Part shown: positions 1-8,770 of the stretch, one piece after another
Numbering within the stretch: position 1 is the first letter of the stretch
Layout: each line of letters begins with the position of its first letter
Origin: Planctomycetota bacterium
Lineage (GTDB): Bacteria > Planctomycetota > UBA1135 > UBA2386
Length of the DNA: 64,000 nt
Direction of reading: 5' to 3'
NCBI GenBank assembly: GCA_016716265.1
Contig: JADJWQ010000006.1
Location: 1,178,001-1,242,000, forward strand
Program-made: the position numbers and the translations under genes
The notes under the pieces: model-generated
The model's input: the letters and a program-made list of their open reading frames with translations, nothing else
Databases searched by the model: none
What the model was told of the DNA's origin: nothing

Positions 1-1
1 G

Positions 2-391
2 CAGCGAGCCTTCCATGCTCCCCGCGACACCGTCTACGCCAAGACGCGGGGACCGGTCGATGTGCGACTCCTCGACGGCTACCGGCACGAACTGGGTTCC
101 CTCACGCACGTCCGCCGCGATCCGGAGTTTCGAACCCTCTCCGAGGAGGATCAGGACCTCGTGCTGCACCTCGTGACCGCGCACCACGGTTTCTCCCGCC
201 CGTTGATCGGAACACGAGGTCTCGACCACCTTCCACCGTCTCGCGCCGAACACGAGGCTGCCGAGGTCGCGCTGCGCTTCGCCCGGCTACAGGAGCGGTT
301 TGGACCCTGGGGCCTCGCCTGGTGGGAGACGCTACTGCGTGCGGCCGACCAACGTGCGTCCCGGCGCAACGATGAACGGGAGGACAGGTGA
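2..391 (+). CDS. cas3: Cas3, C-terminal HD nuclease part (5' end cut by window)
   Basis: The frame is open from base 2, so only the last ~129 residues of a larger protein are present. Visible motifs are YRHELGSL followed about 40 residues later by LVTAHHGFSRP, the conserved histidine-rich pattern of a Cas3 HD nuclease domain. An HD domain at the C-terminus, rather than the N-terminus, is typical of type I-G/I-U Cas3. In the family, Cas3 is recruited by the Cascade-like complex, unwinds target DNA and degrades it; the SF2 helicase part would lie left of the window. Its TGA stop overlaps the ATG of the next gene (TGATG), so the cas genes are translationally coupled. The identification rests on the HD motifs plus the neighbouring cas genes. 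Confidence 0.85.
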   Translation, partial: QRAFHAPRDTVYAKTRGPVDVRLLDGYRHELGSLTHVRRDPEFRTLSEEDQDLVLHLVTAHHGFSRPLIGTRGLDHLPPSRAEHEAAEVALRFARLQERFGPWGLAWWETLLRAADQRASRRNDEREDR

Positions 392-1260
392 TGGCGCAGG
401 CAGAGGTGCCGGTCGATCTGCTGAATCCCGGACAGGTGTTCGCGTGCCTCGGTATCGCGGAGACCGCGGAGGTGCTGCTCGGTGGGGTGCGGGGCGGATT
501 CGACTGGAGTCACCCACGAACCTGTCGATTCCGGATCGAAGCGCTGGGTGAGGAATCACCAGTCGTCGCCATACTGCGCTTTCTCCGGTCTGCGGAGGTT
601 CGAGCGTTGGTCCCGGCGGGCACGGCTACGGACCTGTCGAAATGGTCCCTCAGCCAGGTGGAGGAACCGCTTCCTGACTGCTACTCCGTTCCCATGCCGG
701 CCAGTCCCGCCACGCTCCCGGCCATTCTGGTCGCGAACGGAGTGGTCCTGCGAATCGACCACTGGGGTGACGGGACACGACGCGACAAGGTCAAGTTCTG
801 GGCCGGTTCGGGCGGCTACCCCGGTGCGGCACTGCTACGCGACGCTCTCGCGCTACTGCCCGAGGACTCGACCGTCCTCGCCCCCGACCCGTTCGCATTC
901 CCAGCGGTCCAGTCCAGCTCGTTCCGGTTCGACTGGCGCCGCGACTACGTGCCCTTGGGCATCGGGTTCTCGCTCAACGCACACACCGATATCACCCCCC
1001 AGGGCCACCCGCTGGTGGAGATCCTGGCCGCGATCGGCCTGACGCATGCACGCCCGCAGAGGCCTGTGCCGCGCAACAAGCTCTTATATCGCTACGGCGT
1101 GCTCGGAAGAACAAAGCTACCGCTACCGCTCCTGCGAGCTGGCGTGGGCTGCGCGCCGTTGCCGTTCCCGCGCCGGACCTTCCGGATGACACTCGATTGG
1201 CCCGGAAAGGAAGGTCAGGCCCGTTGCATCACGGACGTAATCGAAGAGACCGCACGATGA
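391..1260 (+). CDS. cas8: Small Cas8-family subunit of type I-G (I-U) effector
   Basis: A 289-residue protein between cas3 and cas7. The N-terminus carries NPGQVFACLGIAETAEVLL, an opening I associate with the small I-U effector subunits annotated as Csx14, Csb3 or Cas8u; I cannot separate these names without a profile search. The expected role is the large-subunit position of the crRNA-guided complex (PAM recognition, Cas3 recruitment). I chose ATG 391 over GTG 388 because GGAGG at 379-383 lies 7 bases upstream of it. The stop TGA overlaps the ATG of cas7 (ATGA). The protein is much shorter than the ~700-residue Csx17 found in other I-G loci, so this locus belongs to a variant without Csx17 in the visible part. 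Confidence 0.75.
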   Translation: MAQAEVPVDLLNPGQVFACLGIAETAEVLLGGVRGGFDWSHPRTCRFRIEALGEESPVVAILRFLRSAEVRALVPAGTATDLSKWSLSQVEEPLPDCYSVPMPASPATLPAILVANGVVLRIDHWGDGTRRDKVKFWAGSGGYPGAALLRDALALLPEDSTVLAPDPFAFPAVQSSSFRFDWRRDYVPLGIGFSLNAHTDITPQGHPLVEILAAIGLTHARPQRPVPRNKLLYRYGVLGRTKLPLPLLRAGVGCAPLPFPRRTFRMTLDWPGKEGQARCITDVIEETAR

Positions 1261-2306
1261 CCGCCTCCCTCGACACGGAACTCCTCAACCGCTGCGCCGA
1301 AGATCGGCTCGGCCCTGTCGCCCTGCACCTCCGGCAGGAGCTCGTCCCTGCGGAGGGCCAGGGGGCGCCGTTCTTCCCGCCGACCTTCGCCACCGACACG
1401 AAATACAACATCGACGAACTCGCCGATGGCACGCGGGTCGCTCTGGTCGACTCCGTGGGGTCCCAGGCCAACCGCATGGAGCCGATCTTCCTCGACGACG
1501 GCTACCGCGAGCTCGTGCCGCAGATCAACATCAGCTATGGCGACCCGAAGAAGGGAACGGACGGGAGGATCTCGTTGCTCCAGGTCGGCCACCGACTCGG
1601 TGATGCGCTGGTTCGCTGCACGGAGCTCGCAGAGGAGGCGAAGGCGGCTTTCGTGGCTCTCAAGCGCCGTGACGCCGAGCCGATCGCCCGACTGGCGCCG
1701 ACCTCGCTGGTGTTCGGCGCCTGGGACTCGCGCGACACCGGCACCAAGGTGCCGAGAATCGTCCAGGCGACAATTCGCGCCTGGGACGTGTCTCGACTGA
1801 GCCGCTCCGCTCAGTTCAATCCTGCTCTCGACTACGCCGAACTCGAGGTGATGAAGGACGAAGGCGAGATGAAGCAGGCTGAAAGGGACGGGTACGCAGA
1901 ACGCGGCTTCCTGCATGTCCCCTCCACCGGCGACCCGGGAGGCATCGTCGCGCACGGCCCGATCCGCCGGGATATCACCGTCAACCTGGTCGCATTGCGG
2001 CGGCTGGCTGGCGGGGACAACGGCAAACTGCGACGCTATCTCCTCGGCCTGTCGCTGGTCGCCGTAACGGCTCCCTTCGACCCGTTCCTCCGCCAAGGCT
2101 GCCTGCTGGTGCTCGACCCCGATACCCCGGCGACCTGGTGCCTGGTCGACCGAAGCGGTATACGCAGCGAGCTCACGCTCGATCACGGAGCGGTGCTTGG
2201 CTGGGCTCGCGCCGCGGCGGCTGCGTTCGGAGTTTCCGACCCCCGCGAGTTCCAGTTCGATGAGAGGCTCGCCAAGCAGGACCTGGCCAAGGGCAAGAAG
2301 AAGTGA
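1257..2306 (+). CDS. cas7: Cas7 backbone subunit, Csb1 (GSU0053) family
   Basis: A 349-residue protein; the family is the RAMP-type backbone subunit that coats the crRNA spacer in type I-G complexes. Supporting features are its place in the operon and family-like segments such as YNIDELADGTRVALVDSVGSQ (shortened here), SLLQVGHRLGDALVR near residue 105, and LVFGAWDSRDTGTKVPRIVQ near residue 150. The ATG at 1257 overlaps the stop of the preceding gene (ATGA); an in-frame start 60 bases upstream lies inside cas8 and is less likely. It ends in a lysine-rich tail and its TGA overlaps the GTG of the next gene. Csb1 is the defining Cas7 of this subtype, so with the Cas4-Cas1 fusion it sets the subtype call. 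Confidence 0.85.
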   Translation: MTASLDTELLNRCAEDRLGPVALHLRQELVPAEGQGAPFFPPTFATDTKYNIDELADGTRVALVDSVGSQANRMEPIFLDDGYRELVPQINISYGDPKKGTDGRISLLQVGHRLGDALVRCTELAEEAKAAFVALKRRDAEPIARLAPTSLVFGAWDSRDTGTKVPRIVQATIRAWDVSRLSRSAQFNPALDYAELEVMKDEGEMKQAERDGYAERGFLHVPSTGDPGGIVAHGPIRRDITVNLVALRRLAGGDNGKLRRYLLGLSLVAVTAPFDPFLRQGCLLVLDPDTPATWCLVDRSGIRSELTLDHGAVLGWARAAAAAFGVSDPREFQFDERLAKQDLAKGKKK

Positions 2307-4399
2307 GCGCGCTGGTCTTCGCCCTGACGATTCACCTGCACGAGCAGCGCTTCCACGGCCGTCCCGAGTGGCCGCCCGCCCCGGCTCGCGCCTTCCAGGC
2401 ACTCGTGTCGGGTGCCGCGGCCGAGCTGTCCGAGCCCGCCACCTGCGAGGCATTCCGTTGGCTCGAACGGCTGGACGCGCCACGGGTGGTCGCACCTCCC
2501 GCGCGCCAGGGCCGGGCAGTGACGTGCTACGTACCGAACAACGATCTCGACACGGCCAAGGGCGATCCGGCCCACCTGGATAGCATCCGAGTCGCGAAGA
2601 TCTGCCAGCCCAGGTTCCTGGCGGTCGGCCAGCCGATCCGCTACGTGTGGCGATTCGAGCGCGGCGAAGAGCACGCCCGCCGTCTCGTGGAACTAGCCGT
2701 CGGGCTGTATCAGCTCGGGCGAAGCGTGGACATGGCCTGGGCCGAGGGTGCGATCGTCGACGAGGGCGCGGTAGACGCATGGGCGGCGGATCGTGCCGTT
2801 CGACTTCATGAACCGTCGGGACCGGTGACCGCCGGTGCATTGCTGTGTCCGTGCCTCGGGACTTTCGACAGTCTCGTCGCACGCCATCACGCCCAAAATG
2901 AGCGCTTCCGACCTCCCGCATCTGGCAGCAAGATCCGCAAGGTCTTCGTTCAACCGCCGCGCACCCTGTTCCGCCAGGTTGGCTATGGTCGCCCGAGTCG
3001 TGTCGCGGTATACGAGATTCGCGCGCTCGACGAACCAGGTCGGTTTTCGCCGTGGCCGCTCCGCTCCGCGCAAGCCCTCGTGACCCGGACTCGTGACGAC
3101 GCATTGGCCCGCCTCTCGGAAGCGGGCCTGCCAGAGGCCGACCTGCGTGCCACGCTCGTCGGGCCCGGCCCGGCCGAGACCGCAGCCATCCCGATTACCC
3201 ATCGTACCCGCATTTTGCCCTTGCCGTCGATCGGGCATGAGCACGCGGACCCGCGCATCCGGCGCATCGCCGTAGAATCCCATCCGGACAGCCTCGTCCG
3301 CGCGGAGGACATCGAATGGGCGTTTTCCGGACTCACCTTGGACCGCGCACAGCTGGTCCGCGGCGACGACGATATGCTGCGGCACTATCGTGGTCCCGCA
3401 CGGATCTGGGAGACGATCACTCCCGCCGCGTTGCCTGCGCCGCGGCGGAGGATCGATCTGGCGCACAATTCTGTACGGGGAAAATCGGCCGCGGAGCGCG
3501 CCACCGAAGAACACGAAGCGAAGCGCGCAGTCGTTCAGGCGCTGCGCCACGCAGGAGTGCAGGCACGGCCACTCGGAATCGAGGTCCAGCGCGAGCCCTT
3601 CCGGCGCAAGGGCGAACGGGTCGAGGCCTTTGACGCGCCACCTCGATTCGGCAAGAACCGGCTCTGGCATGTCCGTATCGAGCTGGCAGCAGAAGCCTCT
3701 GGCCCGATGGTCCTCGGCGATGGCCGCTTCCTCGGACTCGGAATCATGGTGCCGGTCTCTCGACCGGCTCGCGTCCATGCGTGGAGGATTCGTGACGGGC
3801 TGGCGGCAGTGCCCGAACCCGAAGCCGCTGCGACCGCGCTGCGCCGCGCCGTGATGGCGCTCTACCAGGAGCAGGCCGGACCGAACGCGCGCCTGCCCTC
3901 GTGGGTGACGGGTCATCGCGCCGATGGTTCGCCCGCCGCGAACGACGCGCATCTGTTCTTCGCATGCGACCCGCAGCGGAGCCTGCTCATGGCCATCGAG
4001 CCCGTCCGGACCGTCGACTCCGAGGTCCTCCAGATCGCGCTCGATCGGCTGACCGAGCTTCGAGCCGGTCACCTCGGACGCCTCGCGCTCGATCCCACCC
4101 TGCTCCGCGACGACGACCCACTGCTGGCTTCTAGTCGCCACTGGCGCAGCGCAACGCCCTACAGGGTGCGCCGTCATTCCAGACAAGGCGATGTGCAAAC
4201 CGTCCTCCGGAACGACGTCCGCACGGCCTGCTTCGACTCCGGGCTGCCTCCCCCCACCGACATCCATGTCGACGAGTGGCGAGCTCCGAGCGGGCGGGGA
4301 CTCCAGGCGATGCTCCGCCTCGAATTCGCTGCTGCCGTGGCAGGCCCCATGCTCTTGGGCAAGGGCCGCCATCGAGGCATGGGGTTGTTCGTCGGCTGA
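2303..4399 (+). CDS. csb2: Csb2, Cas5-Cas6 fusion (GSU0054 family)
   Basis: A 698-residue protein starting at a GTG that overlaps the cas7 stop (GTGA). The N-terminus (SALVFALTIHLHEQRFHGR, WPPAPARAFQALVSGAA) fits the Cas5-like half of Csb2. Two glycine-rich RAMP loops are visible: GPMVLGDGRFLGLG at about residue 467 and GPMLLGKGRHRGMG at about residue 681, close to the C-terminus. In the family the Cas6-like half cuts the repeat to release crRNA and the Cas5-like half caps its 5' handle. The length is at the long side for the family as I remember it. It is the last gene before the convergent CRISPR array and no separate cas6 is seen, which fits the fusion supplying both roles. Confidence 0.85.
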   Translation: MSALVFALTIHLHEQRFHGRPEWPPAPARAFQALVSGAAAELSEPATCEAFRWLERLDAPRVVAPPARQGRAVTCYVPNNDLDTAKGDPAHLDSIRVAKICQPRFLAVGQPIRYVWRFERGEEHARRLVELAVGLYQLGRSVDMAWAEGAIVDEGAVDAWAADRAVRLHEPSGPVTAGALLCPCLGTFDSLVARHHAQNERFRPPASGSKIRKVFVQPPRTLFRQVGYGRPSRVAVYEIRALDEPGRFSPWPLRSAQALVTRTRDDALARLSEAGLPEADLRATLVGPGPAETAAIPITHRTRILPLPSIGHEHADPRIRRIAVESHPDSLVRAEDIEWAFSGLTLDRAQLVRGDDDMLRHYRGPARIWETITPAALPAPRRRIDLAHNSVRGKSAAERATEEHEAKRAVVQALRHAGVQARPLGIEVQREPFRRKGERVEAFDAPPRFGKNRLWHVRIELAAEASGPMVLGDGRFLGLGIMVPVSRPARVHAWRIRDGLAAVPEPEAAATALRRAVMALYQEQAGPNARLPSWVTGHRADGSPAANDAHLFFACDPQRSLLMAIEPVRTVDSEVLQIALDRLTELRAGHLGRLALDPTLLRDDDPLLASSRHWRSATPYRVRRHSRQGDVQTVLRNDVRTACFDSGLPPPTDIHVDEWRAPSGRGLQAMLRLEFAAAVAGPMLLGKGRHRGMGLFVG

Positions 4400-4500
4400 C
4401 GCGCGCTCCGGGCCGCGGCGTACCGGCTCATGGTTGAGTGCGCTTTCGGTTGCCGAGCGGATCGGTTCCAGCTCTCTGCTTCCAGACCGTGGCGTGCGCC
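4400..4500. other. Gene-free stretch between csb2 and the array trailer
   Basis: No coding sequence or clear terminator was recognised here. It separates the + strand effector operon from the distal end of the - strand array, so the two transcription units would converge here. Confidence 0.5.
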
Positions 4501-4538
4501 GCTTCAACGCGTCTGCGGTCTCTGACGAACGTGGAAAG
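4501..4538 (-). repeat. Heavily decayed CRISPR repeat at the leader-distal end
   Basis: The stretch begins GCTTCAACG exactly like the repeat and ends GTGGAAAG, with a scrambled GC-rich middle and two extra bases. It lies 79 bases before the next repeat, near the ~73-base period of the array. Decay of the last repeats is typical of the oldest end of an array, so this supports the leader being on the other side. Confidence 0.5.
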
Positions 4539-4579
4539 TCAACGCGATTCTCGCTGAGTGGATCCGCTCGATTGACACC

Positions 4580-7099
4580 GCCTCAACGGCGCCGCGCTCA
4601 GATTAGCGCGGAAGGTCGTGCTGGGCCGCTCCGCGAGACCCTACCCCCGGCCGTGCTTCAACGGGGCCGCGCTCAGATGAGCGCGGAAGGCGACGCGCTG
4701 ACGGAGTGCGAGGCGGCGAGCGAGCGGCTTCAACGGGGCCGCGCTCAGATGAGCGCGGAAGGGCGATCGCGCGGGTGATGCTCGAGCACGGAGTGTCGCT
4801 TCAACGGGGCCGCGCTCAGATGAGCGCGGAAGGCGCGGGGTCCTCAAGGCCCCGGAACCCCCGGACGACGCTTCAACGGGGCCGCGCTCAGATGAGCGCG
4901 GAAGGCGACGAGCTGCACGCCTTCAACGAGGAGGCCATCGGGCTTCAACGGGGCCGCGCTCAGATGAGCGCGGAAGGCGCCACGATCAGCAGCCGCATGC
5001 AGAAGCAGCCGAGCGCGCTTCAACGGGGCCGCGCTCAGATGAGCGCGGAAGGCTCAAGCACGTCGCGGCCTGGCCCCTGGCTGCGATGGCTTCAACGGGG
5101 CCGCGCTCAGATGAGCGCGGAAGGCGAGGTGCGCGACTACTTCAACGGCAAGCCGCTGCCGGCTTCAACGGGGCCGCGCTCAGATGAGCGCGGAAGGGTG
5201 TCGGTGCGCATGTCGATCGCGGGATGCCGGGTCGCGCTTCAACGGGGCCGCGCTCAGATGAGCGCGGAAGGGATGCCACCGACGCTGTTGCCGGTGCCAG
5301 GCTTCGCCGAGCTTCAACGGGGCCGCGCTCAGATGAGCGCGGAAGGCCGAGTGCGAGGCTGCAAGCGAGCGTAAGGCGCTGGCCGCTTCAACGGGGCCGC
5401 GCTCAGATGAGCGCGGAAGGGAGTGAAGATCGCCGGCCGTGTATGCGCCGCGCGGGCTTCAACGGGGCCGCGCTCAGATGAGCGCGGAAGGACGACGTCC
5501 GCCACCTCCTCGCGCTCGAAGCGAGCCGCTTCAACGGGGCCGCGCTCAGATGAGCGCGGAAGGGGGTCGCACGTCCTGCTGATCGTCAACGAGAGCGGAG
5601 CGCTTCAACGGGGCCGCGCTCAGATGAGCGCGGAAGGCAGCGCTCGCCAATGGCGGGCACCTGACCGGGTCTGAGCTTCAACGGGGCCGCGCTCAGATGA
5701 GCGCGGAAGGGTCGCGCGCAGCCCGCGGATTGTCGAGGCTCGACGCCAGCTTCAACGGGGCCGCGCTCAGATGAGCGCGGAAGGGCACGCTGTTCGCCGA
5801 GCCACTCGACAAGTGCACCAGCTTCAACGGGGCCGCGCTCAGATGAGCGCGGAAGGGGACCTCGCTCTCTACTGCGCCGTCGACGCGTTCGTGCTTCAAC
5901 GGGGCCGCGCTCAGATGAGCGCGGAAGGGCGCTCTCGCTACAGGTCCGGTCTCCGGGTAGTGCTCGCTTCAACGGGGCCGCGCTCAGATGAGCGCGGAAG
6001 GGCGACGCATCCGGGCAGAACGCGACGCCGACGTCGAGGCTTCAACGGGGCCGCGCTCAGATGAGCGCGGAAGGGTCGATCACGACACAAGCCTACGTGA
6101 TCGGCATTGCGCGCTTCAACGGGGCCGCGCTCAGATGAGCGCGGAAGGGTCGCGGAGATGGACGCGCGCTCGGCGAAGGCCCGGGCGCTTCAACGGGGCC
6201 GCGCTCAGATGAGCGCGGAAGGGCAGCAGCCGTGACAGCACGACTCCGTCCGACGAGCGGCTTCAACGGGGCCGCGCTCAGATGAGCGCGGAAGGATCCG
6301 TCCCGAGGACGCGGACGCGTTCGCCGTCGCCGAGCTTCAACGGGGCCGCGCTCAGATGAGCGCGGAAGGCCAGCATCTCGATCTGCGCCAGGAAGTCCTG
6401 CTGGGCTTCAACGGGGCCGCGCTCAGATGAGCGCGGAAGGTATGGGCTGCGCTGAATGACTCGCCGACCCTCGGCGAGCTTCAACGGGGCCGCGCTCAGA
6501 TGAGCGCGGAAGGCCTCGACAGTCCGCTGCCAGACCCTCTCGACGACAGCGCTTCAACGGGGCCGCGCTCAGATGAGCGCGGAAGGAGGACATCGAAGCG
6601 CGCGGCATCATCAACCACGCGTTCGAGCTTCAACGGGGCCGCGCTCAGATGAGCGCGGAAGGGTGCCGGCGGAATTCGGTCAGTCGGAGTGCACAAGGCT
6701 TCAACGGGGCCGCGCTCAGATGAGCGCGGAAGGTGCCAACGAATGCGTCGTTCAGGCCGAGACCCGGAATGCTTCAACGGGGCCGCGCTCAGATGAGCGC
6801 GGAAGGTCGCGAGGAAGCCGACGACGACGGCGACGGCGACGACTGCTTCAACGGGGCCGCGCTCAGATGAGCGCGGAAGGGCAAGACGCCGGGCCTGCTC
6901 AACAACGGCAAACTGGCGCTTCAACGGGGCCGCGCTCAGATGAGCGCGGAAGGCGGGGTCCGCCGGACGATGCGGACGTCGTAGCCGTCGCTTCAACGGG
7001 GCCGCGCTCAGATGAGCGCGGAAGGGGGACGCTTGACCAAGGAGTGAACTCCGCACTGGTCTGGCTTCAACGGGGCCGCGCTCAGATGAGCGCGGAAGG
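4580..7099 (-). CRISPR. CRISPR array, leader-distal (older) segment, 35 repeats
   Basis: Repeats are 36 bases; read on the + strand they begin GCTTCAACGGGGCCGCG and end GAGCGCGGAAGG. I count 35 repeats here (first at 4580, last at 7064) and 34 complete spacers of 35-40 bases. The repeat core is an inverted repeat, CGCGCTC-AGAT-GAGCGCG, that can form a hairpin for Cas6-type processing. On the - strand the repeat ends GTTGAAGC, a typical 8-base 5' handle of type I crRNA, which fixes the transcribed strand. The repeat at 4580 has three mismatches (T to C at position 3, G to C at 11, G to T at 25), as expected for the terminal, oldest repeat; all others in the segment look identical. The segment is cut off from the leader by an insertion sequence. 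Confidence 0.97.
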
Positions 7100-7124
7100 C
7101 CGGCCAGACGATCATCGAGGGTCT

Positions 7125-7147
7125 GAGGATCCCCCAACGTTGCAAAA
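7125..7147. repeat. Terminal inverted repeat of the IS, left end
   Basis: Starts GAGGATCCCCCAACG and continues TTGCAA. It matches the reverse complement of 8743-8765 except for the AA/TT pair after the C run and one base near the inner end. Confidence 0.75.
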
Positions 7148-7172
7148 CCCGCGCGCGAGGCGGGCTGACGCG

Positions 7173-8552
7173 TTAGGCCGCTTGATTCTGCCAAGGAGCG
7201 AGCAGGCGCTGGAAGTCGGCGGTAAGCGCATCGTCGGTCGACATCGTCAAGGTCAGCCGTCCTTGCGGCCGAGTCAGTCGTCCTGCGCGCTGAATGACAG
7301 CCCTGCGCAAGGTGTCGAGGCGCTCGAGCACCCATAGGCAGGGACGATGCGTCCCGTCTTTCGGCTCGGTGGGGGTCGCCCGCATCTGCATCTCGCGGCC
7401 GAGCGTGTGGGCCAGGACGCACGCGAGCATGTAGACGCGGTTTCCGATCTCGCGGCGAGTCGGGATGTAGTCCAGCGAGCCGTGGGACTTCAGCTCGGCG
7501 AAGATCCCCTCCTGCGAACCTCGACCGTTGTGGAAGTGAAGCACGGTGACCGGAGTGCCGCGCTTGTTCGTCATTACCACCTTGTGCTCGTTATGTCGCT
7601 CGATCGGCTCGAAGAGGTCCAGCTGAATCGGGCCCTTCCGGGGAGTCTTGACCCGACGTCGGTAGACGAGGCACCGCATGCCGCGATTCCACTTCTGCGG
7701 CTTCCAGTCGCACTCGAACCAAGCCCACTCTTCGTCGATGCTCCGCCAGCGCGCTCGCTGCTGGATCAGCGACTTCAGCTCTGGGAAGCGCTCGAACGGC
7801 ACGCTGACTGAAAACTCGATGCCCTCGTCGCGCAGCCACGCGCACGTCGCCTCGCTGAAGTGGGCGCCGTCGAGCCGCGCCTCCAATCGGCCGCGAAAGC
7901 CTCGCGCGAGGAGCGTCGCGAAACACGACCGAATGAAGTCCAGCGCCCCGTTGGAGTCGTGGACGTTCCCAGCACGATGCAACACATCGAAGACCGGCCC
8001 GTCTGTGCGATGGTCGCAAATAGCGGATAGTAGCTGCGCTGCCCCTTCTTCTTGTTGTAGCCGACTGCGGTGCCCTGTGTTCGACGGCTCTTGGTGCTGA
8101 TGACAGAGCCGTCGAAGTCCATGGTGATGCGGGATGAACAGGAATCGAGTATTCTGTCGATGACCAAGTTCCTTTGGAGCGTGCGAAGGCCCTCGACCAC
8201 CCGTTCGTCCATCTGGACGAGTCGACGCGATAGCGTGGAGACGTCAGGGATGCGTTCGAGTCCGAGGAAACGCTTTAGAAGTGGGTCACCCCGGTAGTAG
8301 TCGATATCACGAAGGCGTCGCCAACCCAGAAACGAGTGCGTTACCAGGATCAGAAGAAAGGTGCTGGCCGAGTAGCTCGCTGATTTCGACAGATGCCGGA
8401 CACACTCTTGGAGACGAGCCCGCAGCCCCATGCCGTTGACGAGAGCCTGCAGTATGACCCAGGTCGGAGAACGACGTCAGGGACTGATCCTCAAAGCGGA
8501 TCTCCGGGATCCCGACACTTGACTTCCGGACTTCTTGGCGTGACAATCGCAC
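7173..8552 (-). pseudogene. IS1380-family transposase, broken by two frameshifts
   Basis: Three overlapping frames together give one transposase of about 450 residues. The N-terminal frame (from GTG 8552) contains RFEDQSLTSFSDL, then the frame must shift near 8456-8464 to continue as VILQALVNGMGLRARL and LGWRRLRDIDYYRGDPLLKR. A second shift is needed near 7994-7998: one frame reads MDFDGSVISTKSRRTQGTA and YYPLFATIAQTG, the other resumes as PVFDVLHRAGNVHDSNGA and runs to the TAA at 7173. The DFDGS aspartate, the YNKKKKGQ-like segment and the GNVHDSNGA block are typical of IS1380-type DDE transposases. Each break is a one-base change, so either the gene is dead or the assembly has two small errors; two in one gene favours real decay. 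Confidence 0.85.
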
Positions 8553-8742
8553 TGGAGCCTGCTCCGTGTTGTTCGTTGTTGTGGTAACTTCGCAACGGCA
8601 CGGATGTCAGGCTCTTTCACTTGCACGAGATAAGTGTTGCTGCGGATCACCAGCGGTGAGCTCCGTCCGCAGGCCATCACCCCAATCGAATCGATCGCTC
8701 GCTTTGGCGAAGGATTGAATGGCCTCTCGGAGGAGGCGGTTC

Positions 8743-8765
8743 TATTGCAACGAAGGGGGATCCTC
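8743..8765. repeat. Terminal inverted repeat of the IS, right end
   Basis: Reads TATTGCAACGAAGGGGGAT and then CCTC, the mirror of the left end at 7125-7147. About 190 bases between this repeat and the transposase start hold no recognised gene. Confidence 0.75.
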
Positions 8766-8770
8766 TTCGA

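Larger units (their letters stand above)
7125..8765 (-). mobile_element. IS1380-family insertion inside a CRISPR spacer
   Basis: About 1.64 kb bounded by imperfect inverted repeats: GAGGATCCCCC then two variable bases then CGTTGCAA on the left, mirrored on the right. It carries a transposase resembling the IS1380 family, transcribed in the same direction as the array. The element sits between the repeats at 7064-7099 and 8771-8806, leaving about 24 bases of spacer on the left and about 5 on the right, so it landed inside a spacer. I could not find a convincing target-site duplication, so the exact ends are uncertain by a few bases. The transposase reading frame is broken, so the copy is probably no longer autonomous. 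Confidence 0.85.

Noticed and set aside
4400..4579. Leader on the left side of the array, with crRNA on the + strand
   Set aside because: Repeats decay at this end, no promoter is seen, and the + strand repeat does not end in a GAAAC/GAAGC-type handle, while the other end has promoter, adaptation genes and the GTTGAAGC handle.
7121..8770. A target-site duplication around the IS
   Set aside because: Several possible boundaries were tested by eye; no 2-8 base direct repeat fits both flanks.
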